A stretch of 64,000 nucleotides of DNA, taken from positions 15,896,910-15,960,909 of the forward strand of contig JAZBQD010000025.1 of assembly GCA_036583965.1 (NCBI GenBank), written 5' to 3'. Below the pieces are notes generated by a model. That model had not been told where the DNA came from. It did no database searches and was given only the letters and a program-made list of their open reading frames with translations. Each line of letters begins with the position of its first letter. The stretch's first letter is position 1. Below, piece by piece: positions 46,015 to 59,210 of this stretch. Source of the stretch: Prunella strophiata. Taxonomy: Eukaryota > Chordata > Aves > Passeriformes > Prunellidae. The translations under genes were made by a program, and so were the position numbers.

Positions 46015-46345
46015 CTGGTGAAATCGTGGGGCCTTCGTCTGCTCCGGGTGCTTTCAGACTTTTCCCTGGCATCCAGTGGGATGGCCATAAATCTCCGCTA
46101 CTGCCTCCAAGTCGAACATTTCCTCCAAGCCCCATTATTAATTTTCTGAAAGATCCCATAAACCCCCAGATGGAAAAATATGGAGATATTTGCACATGTG
46201 CCGTAAAACACATTGCCCATCTATTTCAAATGGATGTGGCAATATATAAAACATACTTAGGGCATGAGCCAGGTTTCACGGTATTTAAACAAGGCAGCAT
46301 GATGTAATTGGAATTTACAGTGTAAGAGCAGATTGAAGCTGGGCC
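46015..46345. promoter_or_regulatory. Candidate conserved non-coding element
   Basis: About 330 bases of non-repetitive AT-rich sequence with retained CpGs (AATCGTGGGGCC, TCTCCGCTACTG, AAGTCGAAC), CCATTATTAATTTTC, several TATAAA/ATAAA-type motifs and TTTCACGGTATTTAAAC. The texture is unlike both the flanking GC-rich DNA and the CR1 copies. Confidence 0.4.
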
Positions 46346-46727
46346 ATGGGTGCGTACCATATATCTTGGATCTCCTGAAGATTTGGCCTGCTCTAGAATG
46401 ACAAATACCTTTTGTACTTGTCACCTATATTTTAAGTGGATGAACAGCTCTTTTCACTAAATATAATGGTTGGAAAATATATTTTTTTTCCATCTGAATT
46501 TCAGAGCCTCTCTGGAGAGGAGAGATGTGCCCTGTTCCCTGTAAAGAGCATGATTCCTAGGGATGCAGGTGTCTCAGGGCTTTGTTTCCCTCATCCCCCA
46601 GCCCAGATGCCTCCTGTTCCTGGGAAGCACAGTGCCACCACCTCTCGCACTGCATGGCCTCGATGGTGGGAGTGAGGACCTCAGAGACTCCATGGTGCGG
46701 GCTGGAGATGAAGACCTGCTTCCCATA

Positions 46728-46858
46728 GCCACTGTCCAAGGCCAGATTGGATCAGTCTCTGACCAACCTAGTCTTGTGGAAATTATCCCTGTCCATGGCA
46801 GGGGGACAGAAAGGGACATCCTTTAAAGTATCTTCCAACTCAAACCATTCTGTGATTC
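46728..46858 (+). mobile_element. CR1 LINE 3' fragment
   Basis: GGCCAGATTGGATCAGTCTC, then TGTCCATGGCAGGGGGACAG and TATCTTCCAACTCAAACCATTCTGTGATTC: CR1 3' end in + orientation. Confidence 0.92.
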
Positions 46859-47130
46859 CCTGGAGCAGGAAAGGGTAGTCAGCCTCAAACACTGCTCTCC
46901 ACTGCTGGGAAGAGCACCTGGAGCTCCAGGGGCCACTGGCAGGGGCTGCTGGCAGGAGCTGGTACAGGAGAGAGCAGCCAGTGGAAGAGGTGTCATCATC
47001 AGGTCCCCCCCAGAAAAAGCTGTGGTGAAGTCTTTCAAGTGCCTCCACCTCCCTGCAGTGATGGCAGTATCAGGGCAAGAGGTGGGAACCACTCAACAAC
47101 CGGGCGGTGAGAGGATTATGGGAGAGTAGG

Positions 47131-47550
47131 GAATCACAGAATCACAGAATTTTTAGGTTGGAAGAGACCTTTAAGATCATTGAGTCCAACACATGCTCTA
47201 ACACCTCAACTAGATCATGGCACCAAGTGCCACTTTCAGTCTGTTTTTTAAACACATACAGGGATGGTGAATCAACCACCTCCCTGGGCAGATGATTCCA
47301 GTATTTGACCACTCTTTCTGTGAAAAACTTCCTTCCTAATTCTAGCCTGTATCTCCCTTGGCGCAGCTTGAGACTGTGTCCCCTTGTTCTATCTGTTGCC
47401 CGGAGAAAGAGACTGACCCCCAGTTAACCACAGCCACCCTTAAGGAAGTTGAAGAGAGTGATAAGGTCACCTCTGAGTCTCCTTTTCTCCAGGCTAAATA
47501 GCTCCAGCTCCCTCAGTCGTTCCTCATATGGCTTGTGAGGATGTTTAGGG
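47131..47550 (-). mobile_element. CR1 LINE fragment, the longest and least decayed reverse copy here
   Basis: Starts AATCACAGAATCACAGAATTTTTAGGTTGGAAGAGACC. Further on the minus strand reads [23 protein letters not shown] (shown here only as the CR1 ORF2 C-terminal motif), followed by the usual 3' region. It looks younger than the other copies, with fewer disruptions. Confidence 0.93.
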
Positions 47551-50500
47551 ACCACCCAAGCTATCCCCACCACCAGTGTAAGCACCCCCCTGTCACCCAT
47601 CCCAGGACAGGGGGGCAGATGGGCACAGCAAGGCTCCTCCCAGCAAGGTCCTGATCTCTCCCTTCTCAGACCCCCATGGTGCTTGCTGATGTTGGGAAAT
47701 TTGGGGAGGTGGGGGTTGCTAAGGGGCTGCAGACACACCCCTCTGCCTGCTGCTCCTTGATGCTGACCCTGCTGGGAGAGACCCACCGACGCAGACTGAA
47801 GTCTGCACCTTGGTACAGAAATATGGTGCCCCATGGTTAGGGCAGGGACATGGTTATGGGCCCTGTCTGAGGGAAAGGGTACCCCATGGCCTGGAAATCC
47901 CCCTCACTTCCTCCAGTCAAAGGGAGAGGCAAAAAAGGGAAAGCTAAAAGACACTAAAGCACAAAAGTTTGAATTTTACTCATAGATGAACTGGTGTCTC
48001 CATCCTAGCCAGTGCCACTGGTGGGCTGAGGGCGCAGGGCTGATGGTGGCCTGATCACCAGTCCAAGTGTGCCAGGGTGCTGCAGGGCATGAGGGTGGCT
48101 ATGGGCACTCAAAGGGGTCCTAGGGAACCTAGGGAACCTCCTCTGCAAGCTGAGGACAGCGAGGAAGAGCCAGGAGCCTCAGCACAGAGTCCCCTGTGCC
48201 TGCCAGCTTCAGGCAGGGCTGGTTCATCTGGTCTTCCCAAACTCATTGTCTCTCTCTCCACCCCTGTTTGAGCATTCAGAAAGTTTGGATGAAAAACTTT
48301 TGAAAAATTAATAAATCAAGTCCTTCCTTTCCGGCGGGAGGAAAGCCCCTCCAAAAAATGTCAGTTAGAAATAATCCAAGTGATTTGTTTGGAAAATTTT
48401 GAAGTGCAGGTCCCCCTGAGAGCCAGAACGGTCTCTCGGCCTTGCTCTGCAAAGCAAGGAACCAAGAGCCAAGACCCTGCTTCAGGGCAGGAAGCCTGGA
48501 TGCTCTCATAGCCACGGCTCAAGCTGGAGCCCAAAGGAACTGCAGGCCACCTGCAGCCCAGACAGGACTGGGACCACACGAGCCCACCTGGAGCCTCCCC
48601 AGGGCTTCCCAAATGCAGGGATTCAGCTTCAGGGAAGTGAGCCAGATGCTGAGGAGAGTGACAGTCAGCTGGCTCAGCTCAGGCAAACTGGCTTTTTCAG
48701 ACGGTAAAACCAGTTGGATTGGGGATTTCCTAACCAGCTCTTGACAACCAAGCATGGAGCTGGGCATGGATGAAACACAGGACTGGTGTATGCTACCTGT
48801 TGGTGTGGAAACCAGGCTACTGCTCCTCAGCAGCCCCTGAGCTGTCATCCCATGGGATCTTTTCCTGCTCCAAAGCTCCAGACAGAATTCCTGCTCATTA
48901 ATGAGTTGAACTGCTCTGCAGAAGCATGTGAGCAGCCATTAGCTGGACAGTACTTGTGGTTTCTCAAGATCTCCTCTATCATGTTCTGAAGGGCTCTTAC
49001 TGCCAGACAGAAGGTCTCTGACGGTTTCTCGTGAGCTTCAAGTGTGTACAGCACAGCAGAAACTGCTCAGCAAAGTTGTGTGTGTGCACCCCCAGCCCCC
49101 AGACCTCTCGGAGACCCAGATATCTCAGAGGATGTTGAGCATGAAAGCCCTCTGAAAGCTGGCAGCCTTTCCACCATTGCCACAAGGGAGGCACCTGGAA
49201 CTTCCCAGGCTGGGGAGCTTGGACCTCACCAGGCCAAAGCATCAACCTCACCTGCTGAATTTTTGGCTTCCTGCACATAATGGGATGTGTCCTGCAAAGG
49301 GCTTTGTGCTGAGTGCTGGCAGCGGTGTTTGGCTTCTCAAGTGCTCTGGAGCCAGTGGCAGGTCTCTCAAGTTGGTTAAATGATGTAGAGCTGCATTCTA
49401 CCATCCTCACTGCCTCTTAATGGCATGTTTCTCTGAGGTGAGCTCTTTCAGGCCTGTTGTGGCCAGGTTGTGATCAGGTCCTTCTCTAGGCTGACGGCAG
49501 TGGTCATGCAGTATTTTGGCTCTTCAACTCAAAGGGGAGCAAGACAGTAACAAAATGAGCTTTTCTTGGCAGGAAGAGGAGAAAGCAAATGGTTTCAGTC
49601 CCGTGGATTTACCTAAAGAGTCTACAAACCACCCTTCTTCCACAGGAAGGGTGGGATTGCAAGAGGCTGGAAGCATTCAAATCCTGACAAGCAGCTCTGA
49701 CAAAAGGATGGAGCTGGAGGTGATGGCTCAGGAGGGGATAGTGTGGATAATGGGAGATAAGCACAGCACTATTCTGTCTGAAGAGATTGCAGACTGTGGC
49801 AGCTCTAGGCCATCAGAGGCCCATTAAGCCCTTGCCTGTGTGGCACACTGTGGGCACTGACACTACAGGCCTGACTAGCACATTAGCAAGTGTCAAGGAA
49901 CTTGATCGAGAAACCACGTTTCCATATATCTGAGTCATCTGTTCACATTCTCACTGCCCTCCTCCATCTTTCTCTCATTCATCTCTCTTGCCTTTGACCT
50001 CTCCCCTCCTCCTGCCAAACTTTCTCTTTTCCCAAGTTTCTTGCTGTTTGGCTGCTCATTCTCCCACTCCTGTCAGGGATGATAAATCACCTCTACAGAT
50101 GAGCGTCATGAACATACCAGACTCATCCTTCTTTTGACCTCCTCAGCTCTGAGTCACTTCCAGGTGGTAAGAACTGGACCAAATTACACTGGAGAGAAGA
50201 TAACCGGTCAACCCATTGAAGCAGGAACTGGTCAATTTCCTTTTTTCTCCAGTCACAAATCCTGTCCTCACCAGTCCTACATGTGTAGTGAAGACTGCAC
50301 GCCCCTCTGGCCATCATGCTGTGCATCCAGCTAGGGCACCTCCTGATGAAAGATGCCCATGTAGACACACGCCTCTCTTTCTCTTGATCTCCCTCACCTT
50401 GCTCCCCCCTTTCCCTTCCCCCAACACACATCTGCTCACATAGTTCCAGAAAATTTGTTTCATATCACCATTGAGTCATTTATTTCTTTCCAGAGAGTTA

Positions 50501-51878
50501 AAAGCCTGTCTCCCTTGATTTAGTGAGTCAAGAGTGCCTAGGAGGGAGCGGAGAGAAGAAAAGAATGAAATAAATAAAATAATGAAAAAAAGGTCTTGGG
50601 AACATCTGGAGTTGCTCTTAAGCAAGACGCAATATTCTTGGCCAGATGTTGAATGACTGGCTTCTGCTTGGGAAGCATCAACATGTCAGATATTGAAATC
50701 CCACCCGACACCCTCTTCCTTATCTTCCTTCCCCTCTTCCTTGTCCTGCTCTGCTTGTGCTGCCCACATCATCCCACTGGGATGGCACCAAGAGGAAGGG
50801 GTAATTTGTCTGGGACCTTGATGGGTGTCACTGTGAGGCACCAATGGGCCAAGCTTGTCAGCTTTGAAAACCACTGGTTCACCAAGCAAAGGGCTGTGGA
50901 GAGGCTAGGTGAGCTTACAATGGTGCTGCTTGCACCGGATGAGGAAGAGCCAGTCAGTGGAGGAGGCATCATCAAGAGGTTCCAAGAAGCTGGGAACAGA
51001 GCTTCAGCAGGCAAAGCCATCTGGGATCTCTGGCAGCAAAGCTTTCCTGGAGGAGCAAAGAAAGACTTTCAGTCCTTTGGTGAGCACAGCTGAGCAGACA
51101 GCTGCCGGTGAGGCACGCTGGTGGGCGTGGAGCCGCTTCCCTGGAGAAAGGAGATCCCAGACACACCAGTCATTCTGGCTCACCAGCATCAGTGCAAATG
51201 ACTGTGGGGATTTATACCAGCTCCAGGGCTGCCTGGGGGAGCAGGGAGAGCAGGTCAGCAAGAGCCAGTGTAGCCGGGGGGTGACAGCCCTCCTGAGCCG
51301 GACGTACTCCGTGTCCCACAACACAGCTGGAGCTGTCACCCCCTCCTGGCCGGACCCGGCACAGCTGCCTGAGCACTCAGCTCCTGGGAGTGCACCTCTG
51401 CAGCACCCTGGATGTGGTCCATCGCTCCCACCCTGTGATGCCCATCCGTCACTTGAGCTGGCACATCCAGCTGCACCACACAGAGGTACTTGGGAGTTAA
51501 ATATTCCTTCTGGTGTATAAAATTATGAGCCACAATGTGAAAAAGCAGAATGGGGAGTTGGTCAGAGGAAAATCCTCATTGGCTGCTCAGAAGGAGGACT
51601 GGCACCTCAGGACAAGAGCAGTGCTGGGTGGCACCTGCCATGCCAGGCCAGTTGCTTCTCCATGCTGGGTGTCCTGCAGAGGTTGAGGTCCATCCAACTG
51701 TGCCTGACCCAGCCTCTGGCCTCAGCTCCCAGTGCTGTTACTTCAGGGCCAACCCATGGCTTCATCTAACCTGCTGCTCTTCAGCATCCTACAACCCAGG
51801 GCTCTGCTGGTCCAGGGTAGTCACCATGGCCAGGACCACAGGACCTCATTCATACTGTCATGACAATTAATAAGGAAA
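47551..51878. other. Downstream intergenic, no gene seen
   Basis: Unique-looking. AT-rich blocks at about 48270-48400 (with AAATTAATAAATC) and 50440-50720 might be regulatory. No exon or RNA gene recognised. Confidence 0.4.
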
Positions 51879-52040
51879 GCGAAGCTTTGGCTGCCCCATC
51901 CCTGGAAGTATTCATCCAGGGCTGGACAAGGCTCTGAGCAATATGATTTAGTGAAAGGTGTCCCTGCCCATGGCAGGGGTGGAACTACATGATCTTTAAG
52001 CTCCCCTCAACCTAAACCATTCTGTGATTCTATGATTCTG
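51879..52040 (+). mobile_element. CR1 LINE 3' fragment
   Basis: CCATCCCTGGAAGTATTCATCCAGGGCTGGACAAGG, GGTGTCCCTGCCCATGGCAGGGG and the double tail ATTCTGTGATTCTATGATTCTG ending at 52040. Confidence 0.94.
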
Positions 52041-53399
52041 CTGTCAGTCCAACCCTGGTGCTGTCTAGGGTCTTGTAGTTGGCTTTCTGCTCCCACATCT
52101 CATTACTGGTGGGTATTGGAAACTCAGGGTTTATGACCAGCTGTATGGAGGTTTTGGGGACTGGAATCTATCCTCATGCCTCAGCACTGTCCAGGTACCA
52201 GGAGGAGCCCTCCAGGGCTCATGGAAGGCCTCACTCACATCAGAGATTACACTTGGTGCAGGATGACCACCAATGTCTTCCTACTGAGCTGAACCAGGTT
52301 AAAAAGAGACCTGCCTCCCCTTCCAGTGAGAGTGGGAAAAGGAGGATGGAGAAGTTAAGGACAGATGATCCAACCCTCCCATCAGCAAACTCTGCCTGCA
52401 TGTGTCACCTCAGCAGGCATTGCACAGTGATGGTTGGGATCTGCCCACAAGAGGCTCTGAGTCACACCTGCAGTGCCCATGGGCAGGTAAAAACTCCTGC
52501 TTGGAGAAGGGTCCTTTTGGGTGCTGCTCTCCCCAACTTCCTGCTAGCTGGAGGGTACCAAAGCCTACTCAGACCCTTTTTGATGCTTGGAGAAACTGAG
52601 TAACCAGCAGACAAAGCACATGTCCAGGTCTGCCTGCAGCCTTCCTTGCACTTCTTGTTTCTTTTTCCTGGACCAAAAAGTAATAGCTGGAAGGTTGAGA
52701 GCACAGTCACAGTCCACTCTTGGGACCTGTCCATCTCCCCATGGCCCATTGCCCCCAGTACCCAGCACAGGCAGCATTGCAGAAAGACACACAGTCCTCC
52801 CATCTCTTCTGGTCCCAGCCCTGCAGGTCACGGGTTGGGCTCCCCATGGCCAGGACAAAGGGGATCTGCTGGAGGAGGATAGTCAGCTCTCCCAGCTGAT
52901 CAGTACAGGCCTGCAGCAGAAGGGCTTGGTCCTTGCCATGGCCTGGTGCACCAGCAGGGAAAGTCTCAGGGAGAATAGATGGCCACTGCTCAGGGGTCAC
53001 CTTCTCCAGATGCCCAGAGCCTTGAGCCCCCTGTGACAGCAAAGCGTTGTGCTCCCTCCTGCTGTGTGTGGGGGACATTTACAGTCTTTAATCCATGGAA
53101 GGGTGACCAGGATATGATCTGTATGGAAACAGAAGCAACTCTGAGGAGTAAATCAAGCCCTGGTCCCCTTTCTGGAGGACCACCCTCCCCAGACTGCCTG
53201 GGAAAGCCTCTGACCCTCTATCCCTCCACAGGGATGGGATCAGGGAGTCCAGCCCCATGTTACATGGGGTTCCCTCTCCCTTGGAGCAAGCTGCCTTCCA
53301 GAGGGGAAGGAGCTGTGGAATGGGGTGACAGAGAGCCAAACAAGCAAGATCCTCCATGAAACCCCCACGGGGTGTCCCCACTCCCGTGCCCCCACCCCA
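52041..53399. other. Downstream intergenic, nothing recognised
   Basis: Unique-looking sequence of about 1.4 kb with no coding domain or named repeat. Confidence 0.4.
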
Positions 53400-53580
53400 T
53401 GGCAGCCGGGCTGGGTACCGGCTGGGAGGGGAGCGCAGGGCCCGGGCAGCCGGGCTCAGGTGGCCGCAGCGGGGGCGTGGGGCCGGGACCGTGGTAATGA
53501 CAACCAGGTGAGCGGGTCGCGATAAGCCCCGAGGAATGCGGCGGCGGCGGCAGCTGCCGGCCCGCGAGTCGCTCAGCCCT
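53400..53580. promoter_or_regulatory. CpG-rich patch next to an AT-rich element
   Basis: About 180 bases of high CpG with GGCGGCGGCGGC. It passes directly into the AT-rich block at 53580. No start codon or exon could be attached. Confidence 0.4.
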
Positions 53581-53745
53581 TGGATGGGCCAATTAAGTAA
53601 ATAGAAAATTTAGAGTATGGGATCAAAGCCCGAGCGCGCGGGCTTTATTTATATGGAAAAGGTCAGATTATATTGGCAGATGTGTTAAAGGAGAGAGAAG
53701 AAAAAAACCTTTCAAAAACATTGGCCCTGATTTGAGGTTTCCTGA
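53580..53745. promoter_or_regulatory. Candidate conserved non-coding element
   Basis: Starts GGATGGGCCAATTAAGTAAATAG and includes a CCAAT box on its context strand, a CG-rich island CCCGAGCGCGCGGGC inside AT-rich DNA, and a MEF2-like TTTATTTATATGG. Retained CpGs and many A/T-rich motifs suggest constraint. Confidence 0.4.
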
Positions 53746-54244
53746 CGGGTGGGACGGGGTTTTTTCTTTCTTTTCAGGCCACGGGTGTGTTGGAGTGCTG
53801 GCAGCGCACTGGGGGCAGCTAGCAAGGGCACATCTGGCGCTGGGCTCACTGCCCCTGCCCACCCACCTCCTGGACCCTCTGCCAGCAGCACAAAGTCCCA
53901 GCAACAGGGTCCCTCTGGCTCACACCACCACCTTATACTCGGTGCTCCCCCAGGCTGATGCAGAGTTGGTCTTCAAAGTGGACCTGCCCAGTTTTGCCCA
54001 GTGCTTCACCCCCCTATTGTCCCCAGCAGCTCCATCAGTCCTGGACTCTGCACTCCAAAGTGATGTCCCCATCCACCCGGTGTCACCCTGGGTGTCCCTG
54101 GCAGTCACTGTCTATCCCAGATCACTGTCCCACCACTGCTCTGCTGCCTTTTTGGTTTTCCCACCTTGAAGAGTTGGGAAAGCCCGCCTGTGTGATGTTC
54201 CCCCAGCGACAGCAGAGTGCTTGGCATCGCCTTGCTCTGCACAT

Positions 54245-54300
54245 CCTGCTCCTGCACTGCCCTCAGCACTGCCAGCACTGCCGGCACTGCTTTGGAGCTG
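54245..54300 (+). repeat. Short tandem GCACTGCC-type repeat
   Basis: About four copies of a 9-10 base unit resembling CAGCACTGC. Confidence 0.7.
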
Positions 54301-54639
54301 ATGGTAAGGCTGGGGCTGGAATGGGTCTCCTTGGACCACACTCCAAATCACCACCTCCCTACTGGTGCTTGGCCGGCCCTCCGATGTGGCAAATGGGGAC
54401 AAACATCACCTCTGTTAGCACTCCAAAACTGCAGAAGGATGCCAGCTTCAGCATCCCGTGTCCCCAGGCTTTGCTCTGCTTCCCAGAAGGAGCGTGGGGA
54501 TCCCAGCTGAGGAAACTGAGGCAGGAGAGTGAGAGGGAAGAGGGGTAAATGTGGTGTGAGCAGTGGAGAGCAGCAGCATCCAGCAGCAAGGTGGGGAGGT
54601 GGCAGGAGGGACCTGTGATGGGGGAATAGAGGAATGCGT

Positions 54640-54870
54640 TCGCCCGGGCAGGAAATTGTTGGGCTCGGAGAGCGCGGGACCCGCCTGCTAAGAAAACAAG
54701 CGGAGGCCGAAAGGCAGCGGGGGCGCAGCGGCGGCGGGGGGGCAGGAAGGGGGCTCCGGGGGCAGGAATGCCGGCTATGCTCCCGCTCTGGGCAGGTGTG
54801 CTGCCCCCACCGCTGGACCTGCAGCCGGACCCGCTGCCGGCCGGGCCAAAGCTGCACTTCGGCCGTGGGA
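54640..54870. promoter_or_regulatory. CpG-rich patch
   Basis: About 230 bases with many CpGs and GGCGGCGG-type runs; drops sharply at each edge. It may be a small promoter for an unseen transcript or an orphan CpG island. Confidence 0.4.
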
Positions 54871-57800
54871 CCCTCATTCCTTCTGCATGGGCAGGCGGGG
54901 AGCAGAGCAGCAGCCCCAGAAGTGCAGTCAGCTCATCTTTTACACTTGGCCTGGCTATGCCTCAGTTTCCCCAACTTTAAATTCACCTTGTGCATCAGTC
55001 GCAGGCAGTGGCAAGACTCATCCTGGGGTTGCTGGAGTGGGCACAAAGTGTCTGTGGGGTTGAGAGCTACAGGGTTTTGCTGTGCCAGCCCTGGACCTCA
55101 CTCAGGGCCATGACCAAGGGAGCTCCTGCTCTCCCATGTTACAGGAAGGAAAGCTCTCTGTCACCTCTGATCGCCCTCCCAGGTCTTCTCCACCTGCCCA
55201 CTGGGTGCCACCGAGGTGAGCAGAGCCCACAGGAGTTGGAGCAGGTCAGACTGGGAGCAGAGGGAAAAGCCAGGGATGGTCCTGCTGAAAAAGGATGGTG
55301 CAAGAGGGTAAAGCCAGAGTGGTGTCTAGGGACAAGGGGTCCCTCATGTTAGCATCTGCCACTTCTTAGCCCCCATGGGACTGCCACCACCCCGGCCACC
55401 TGCCCCACCTTGTCCACACCAAGGGCTGCTCAGTGCTGTCCTTGGGAGGGACAGCACTGAGGGGGTCTCTGCTCCCTTTAAGGAACAGCATGGCACAAAA
55501 TACCACCTGGATCACAGCACTGCTTGGAAACTCCACTGCTCTGTAATAAATATCTGGCAGGAGCGTCCTACAGCTTTATCTGCAACAGATCAGGTTGGAG
55601 CAAAACCTTCTTAGACAGCATCTGGAAGTGGTTTAACCCTCACCAAGTTTTGCATGAAATACCAATTTTCTACCCCTTTCATTTAGTTTATTGAAATTAG
55701 GAGGGAAAACTCCCCCTCCTCCCTTTTCCTGCTCCCCCTACCCCTGGGTTCTCCTCTGGGCTCAAGCTTCTCACAGCTCTTCTGGACAAGCAGAGGACAT
55801 AATGGAGCTGCATGTCCAGCCAGGAGCAGCTCCCCATGCTGTGCCAGGCAGCAGGGCTGTGCCAGCACAGCGTCATAGGAGGGGCCTGAGAGGAAGAACA
55901 TTGTGCCAGGCCACAGGCAGGGTCCAGGCAGGATGCAGGCAGCAGCAGGAGCAGGATGGTATGGAGGAAGCCCATGGTGGCCAACGCTGAGATTGTTGGA
56001 GCAGGGGTGGGTGCAGCATCCCAAAGCAATAACCTGATGGAAGGACACAACTCATCACAAGGGAGCTGGGCAGGAGCTGTGCAGGGCAGCCGGTGACACC
56101 ATGAGGGGCTATGCCAAGCTGTTACCAGTGCTGAGGCTTCAGAGGACTGATGTTTTAACCAAATCTGTTGTTTTCACCCCAGACTCCATCGTGCTGAGCC
56201 ACAGGGCCTCACTGCAGAGCAGGCACATATGAACTGCTGAGGAACCATCACACACAGGGGAAAATCAGCCAAATTTTGTACTCAGCTTCAAACTGCTGCA
56301 GCAGCTGCTAGGCTCCACAGCCTCTCCCCAGAACTTTCCTTTATCACTGGAGGCAGAGGGACAGAAAGGGACAGCTTTAGGAAGAGCAGTGTCGGCTTTT
56401 CCACAGGCTCTGCCCGCCAGGAGCTGCCAGCCAGGTCACGAGGGCTCGGAGGGGCCAGCTCACACATGTGCCACACTCACAGGATCTGAGCAGGTGTTGC
56501 CAGGATGGAGCTGGCACATCAACTTTGAGGACAGATTTCCATGTGTTTGCCCATGCAAGGTGGGGGCTGTGGAGGCACTGTGTCACTCCTGGCACAGGGC
56601 AGCAGCAGTGTGTTGTTGTCTCAGGGGAGAGCTGGCAGGGGACAGGGAACTGGCTCTCTTCCCACTGTGGGGACAATGGGCAGGGGTCAGGAACATGCCA
56701 GGCCCCTGGCCAGGGGGGATGTACTGAAAATCCAGGAGCTGCACTGCCTCAGAAAGAGACTTGGGTACTAAAATTACTTCCAGGCTGGAAGCACATCCCA
56801 GACCTTGCCTGGCAGGAGGCAATGAAGGCAGATGTCCAGCTGCCTGCAGCTCTTACTGGCACAGATCCATCATGCCATGAGGACAGTCCTTGCAAGCTCT
56901 GCCTTGGACATCTGAAGAGCACGGGGAGTGTCTGGAGGTGGCACTGACCCAGGCTGCCTTACACAGCCTGGACATCCCCCTCAGGGAGTGGGGTGGGGGA
57001 TTATGAGGTTGCTTGTCCCCTCACTGGGTCCTGGGGTGGAGTTGGATGGCACAGCACAGCTCTGTGGCAGGGTCTGTGCTGGTTGTCCCTCAGTGCACCC
57101 CAACTGTGCCACAGCTCCCATGGGACTACAGCATGGATGGGACCATAGAATGCCACCTTGCAATGCCACCACAATGCTGCTGCCAAGGCAGAACATCACT
57201 GGTGCCATTCCTGCTCCTGCAAAAGGGGGATGGAGGAAGAGGGGCCCAGTGTGCATATCATTAGGGTGCAGTGAGTGGGAAGGGGGGGGCTTTAGCTCCC
57301 TCGTGACCCAGAGACCTGCTCCTCTCCTGCACCACAGTGGGGACTTTAGGGCTGCTCCTCTCCAGCAAGCCCCGAAGCTCTGCTTCCCACCCTCATGCCT
57401 CAGTGCCCCCCATGACAGGCTGGAAGGGTGTTTGTTTTCTTCTGGCATTGGTCCATGCAGATCCCACCTGCCAGGCGGGGAGGGGAGGTGAGGTGAAGCC
57501 AAAAGCTGTAGAATCAGCGTGTGAAGCTCAAGGCTTAGCTGTCCTCGATCCCCTTCTCCTCCCACCCCCGTCCCCAGAGGACTCTGCCTTCCCCCTGTGC
57601 CACCAGCAGGGCCAGAGTGAAGCAGTGGATGCGCTCACCTGCAGCAGCCACGGGCTCAGGAGCTGGAGTGAAGCCCCTCTGCTCTGGAGACAAAGGGAGG
57701 GCTACTGGGGGCTCCAGGAGCCTTCCCAAATCCAGGCACCCTCCAGCATGCTGCTGCCTCTACATCCAGCTGTGTCCTTATCCAGATCCGGCCCTGCAAG

Positions 57801-58966
57801 GGGTGGGCACAGGCTGGGGCTGTGCCCTGGTGCAGGACATCACTCCTAGGGGTGAGATCCCAGTGCCTGTCCTGGGCTCTGTGCTGGCTGCTGTGACCAC
57901 AGGACATATCCATCACTGCTGCAGGTGTCAGTGGGATGGCACCCAATTCCCACTTGTGAGGTGGGGAAGCAGAACCTTTAGGGACACCTGGGAAACCCAT
58001 GTCCCAGTTGGGGGGGGCAGGGAGGGACAGGCTTTAAGAAGAGCAAGCTCCCCCACACAGCTGGATTTCAGCTCCTCACGGTGCATCTCGAGGGTCCTGC
58101 CTGCACATCACAGCTGGGGAAACTGAGGCTTGGCAGGGGGAAACCTGTCCCAGCCTGGCCTCAGCAAGGTGCTGCCAGCATACTCCTGGGCATCTGGGGA
58201 TCTGGGGGTGTCCATCCCTGTGGCATCCCAGTGTGGAAGTGGGATGTGACAGTTCTCTACACACAAACAACCCCTCTGGGGTTACTTGCATGCACTCAGT
58301 GATGACTCCATTCCCCAGAGCCAGAGCTAGCAAATGCATCCACAGCAAACAGCCTCTCTCCTACATCCCTGATTTCTCCATCCTGCAAACTCCTGGGGTG
58401 TCCCAGGGCCCAAAGCCTCCTCCTTGCAGAGAGTTGCACCTATTTAATTAGAGGTGTGAAATGATCTCATTAAACCTGTGCTGGGCTCTTAGTCCAAACT
58501 TCTCCCACAGCACATGAATGGCTTGATTCCACTCTGCTTCATCCTTTTCTTTTTCATTTTTTCCTTTCTTTTTTGGCTTGGTTTCCAAAGCACTCAAAGT
58601 TTCTGCACTCATGGTATGTGCGGGTATGTCTCTGTGTCCAGCTCTATAACTTGAAGCCACCAGCCAATTTCAACTGGAGTGAGTGGAAGGATGGAGAGTT
58701 CAGGGTTGCTCCATCCCCAAGCATTCTCCAGTAAGGGTGGGAAATGCTGCACCCCCAGCCCTGTTTTCACAGCAGGAGCCAGATAGAGCCAGACAGAGCA
58801 GGAGCTTTTGAGATACAAATCCCAAAGCCAGGGTTCACTGCCATTAAACCTGAGAATAATTTGCTCTTTCCTACTGGAAATTTTGCCTTGATGCTGCCTA
58901 GGCTGATTTACTGCAGGACTAATTTTGACTGAAACATTAATTTTAAAACACTCTTCCCATCTAATA
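54871..58966. other. Downstream intergenic, no gene seen
   Basis: Unique-looking. AT-rich spots at about 58440-58475 (TTTAATTAGAGG) and 58840-58960 may be regulatory. No exon, RNA gene or named repeat recognised. Confidence 0.4.
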
Positions 58967-59210
58967 ATCACAGAATCTCCTGAGTGGGGAGGGATCCATC
59001 AGGATCATCCAGTTGAACTCCTGGCTCTGCACAGACACCCCAACAATCCCATCCCAATGCATCCCTGGGAGCATTGCCCAAACACTCCTGGAGGTCTGGC
59101 AACCTTGGGACCCTACCCATTCCCTGGGGAGCCTGGGCACTGCCCAGCACCCTCTGGGAGAAGAACTTTTCCTGATATCCACATAAGCTTCCCTGACACA
59201 GCTCCAATAA
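58967..59210 (-). mobile_element. CR1 LINE 3' fragment
   Basis: AATCACAGAATCTCCTGAGTGG, then AACTCCTGGCTCTGCACAGACACCCC, AACACTCCTGGAGGTCTGGC and CACTGCCCAGCACCCTCTGGG. Reverse orientation, same subtype as the copies at 1090 and 26930. Confidence 0.93.
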
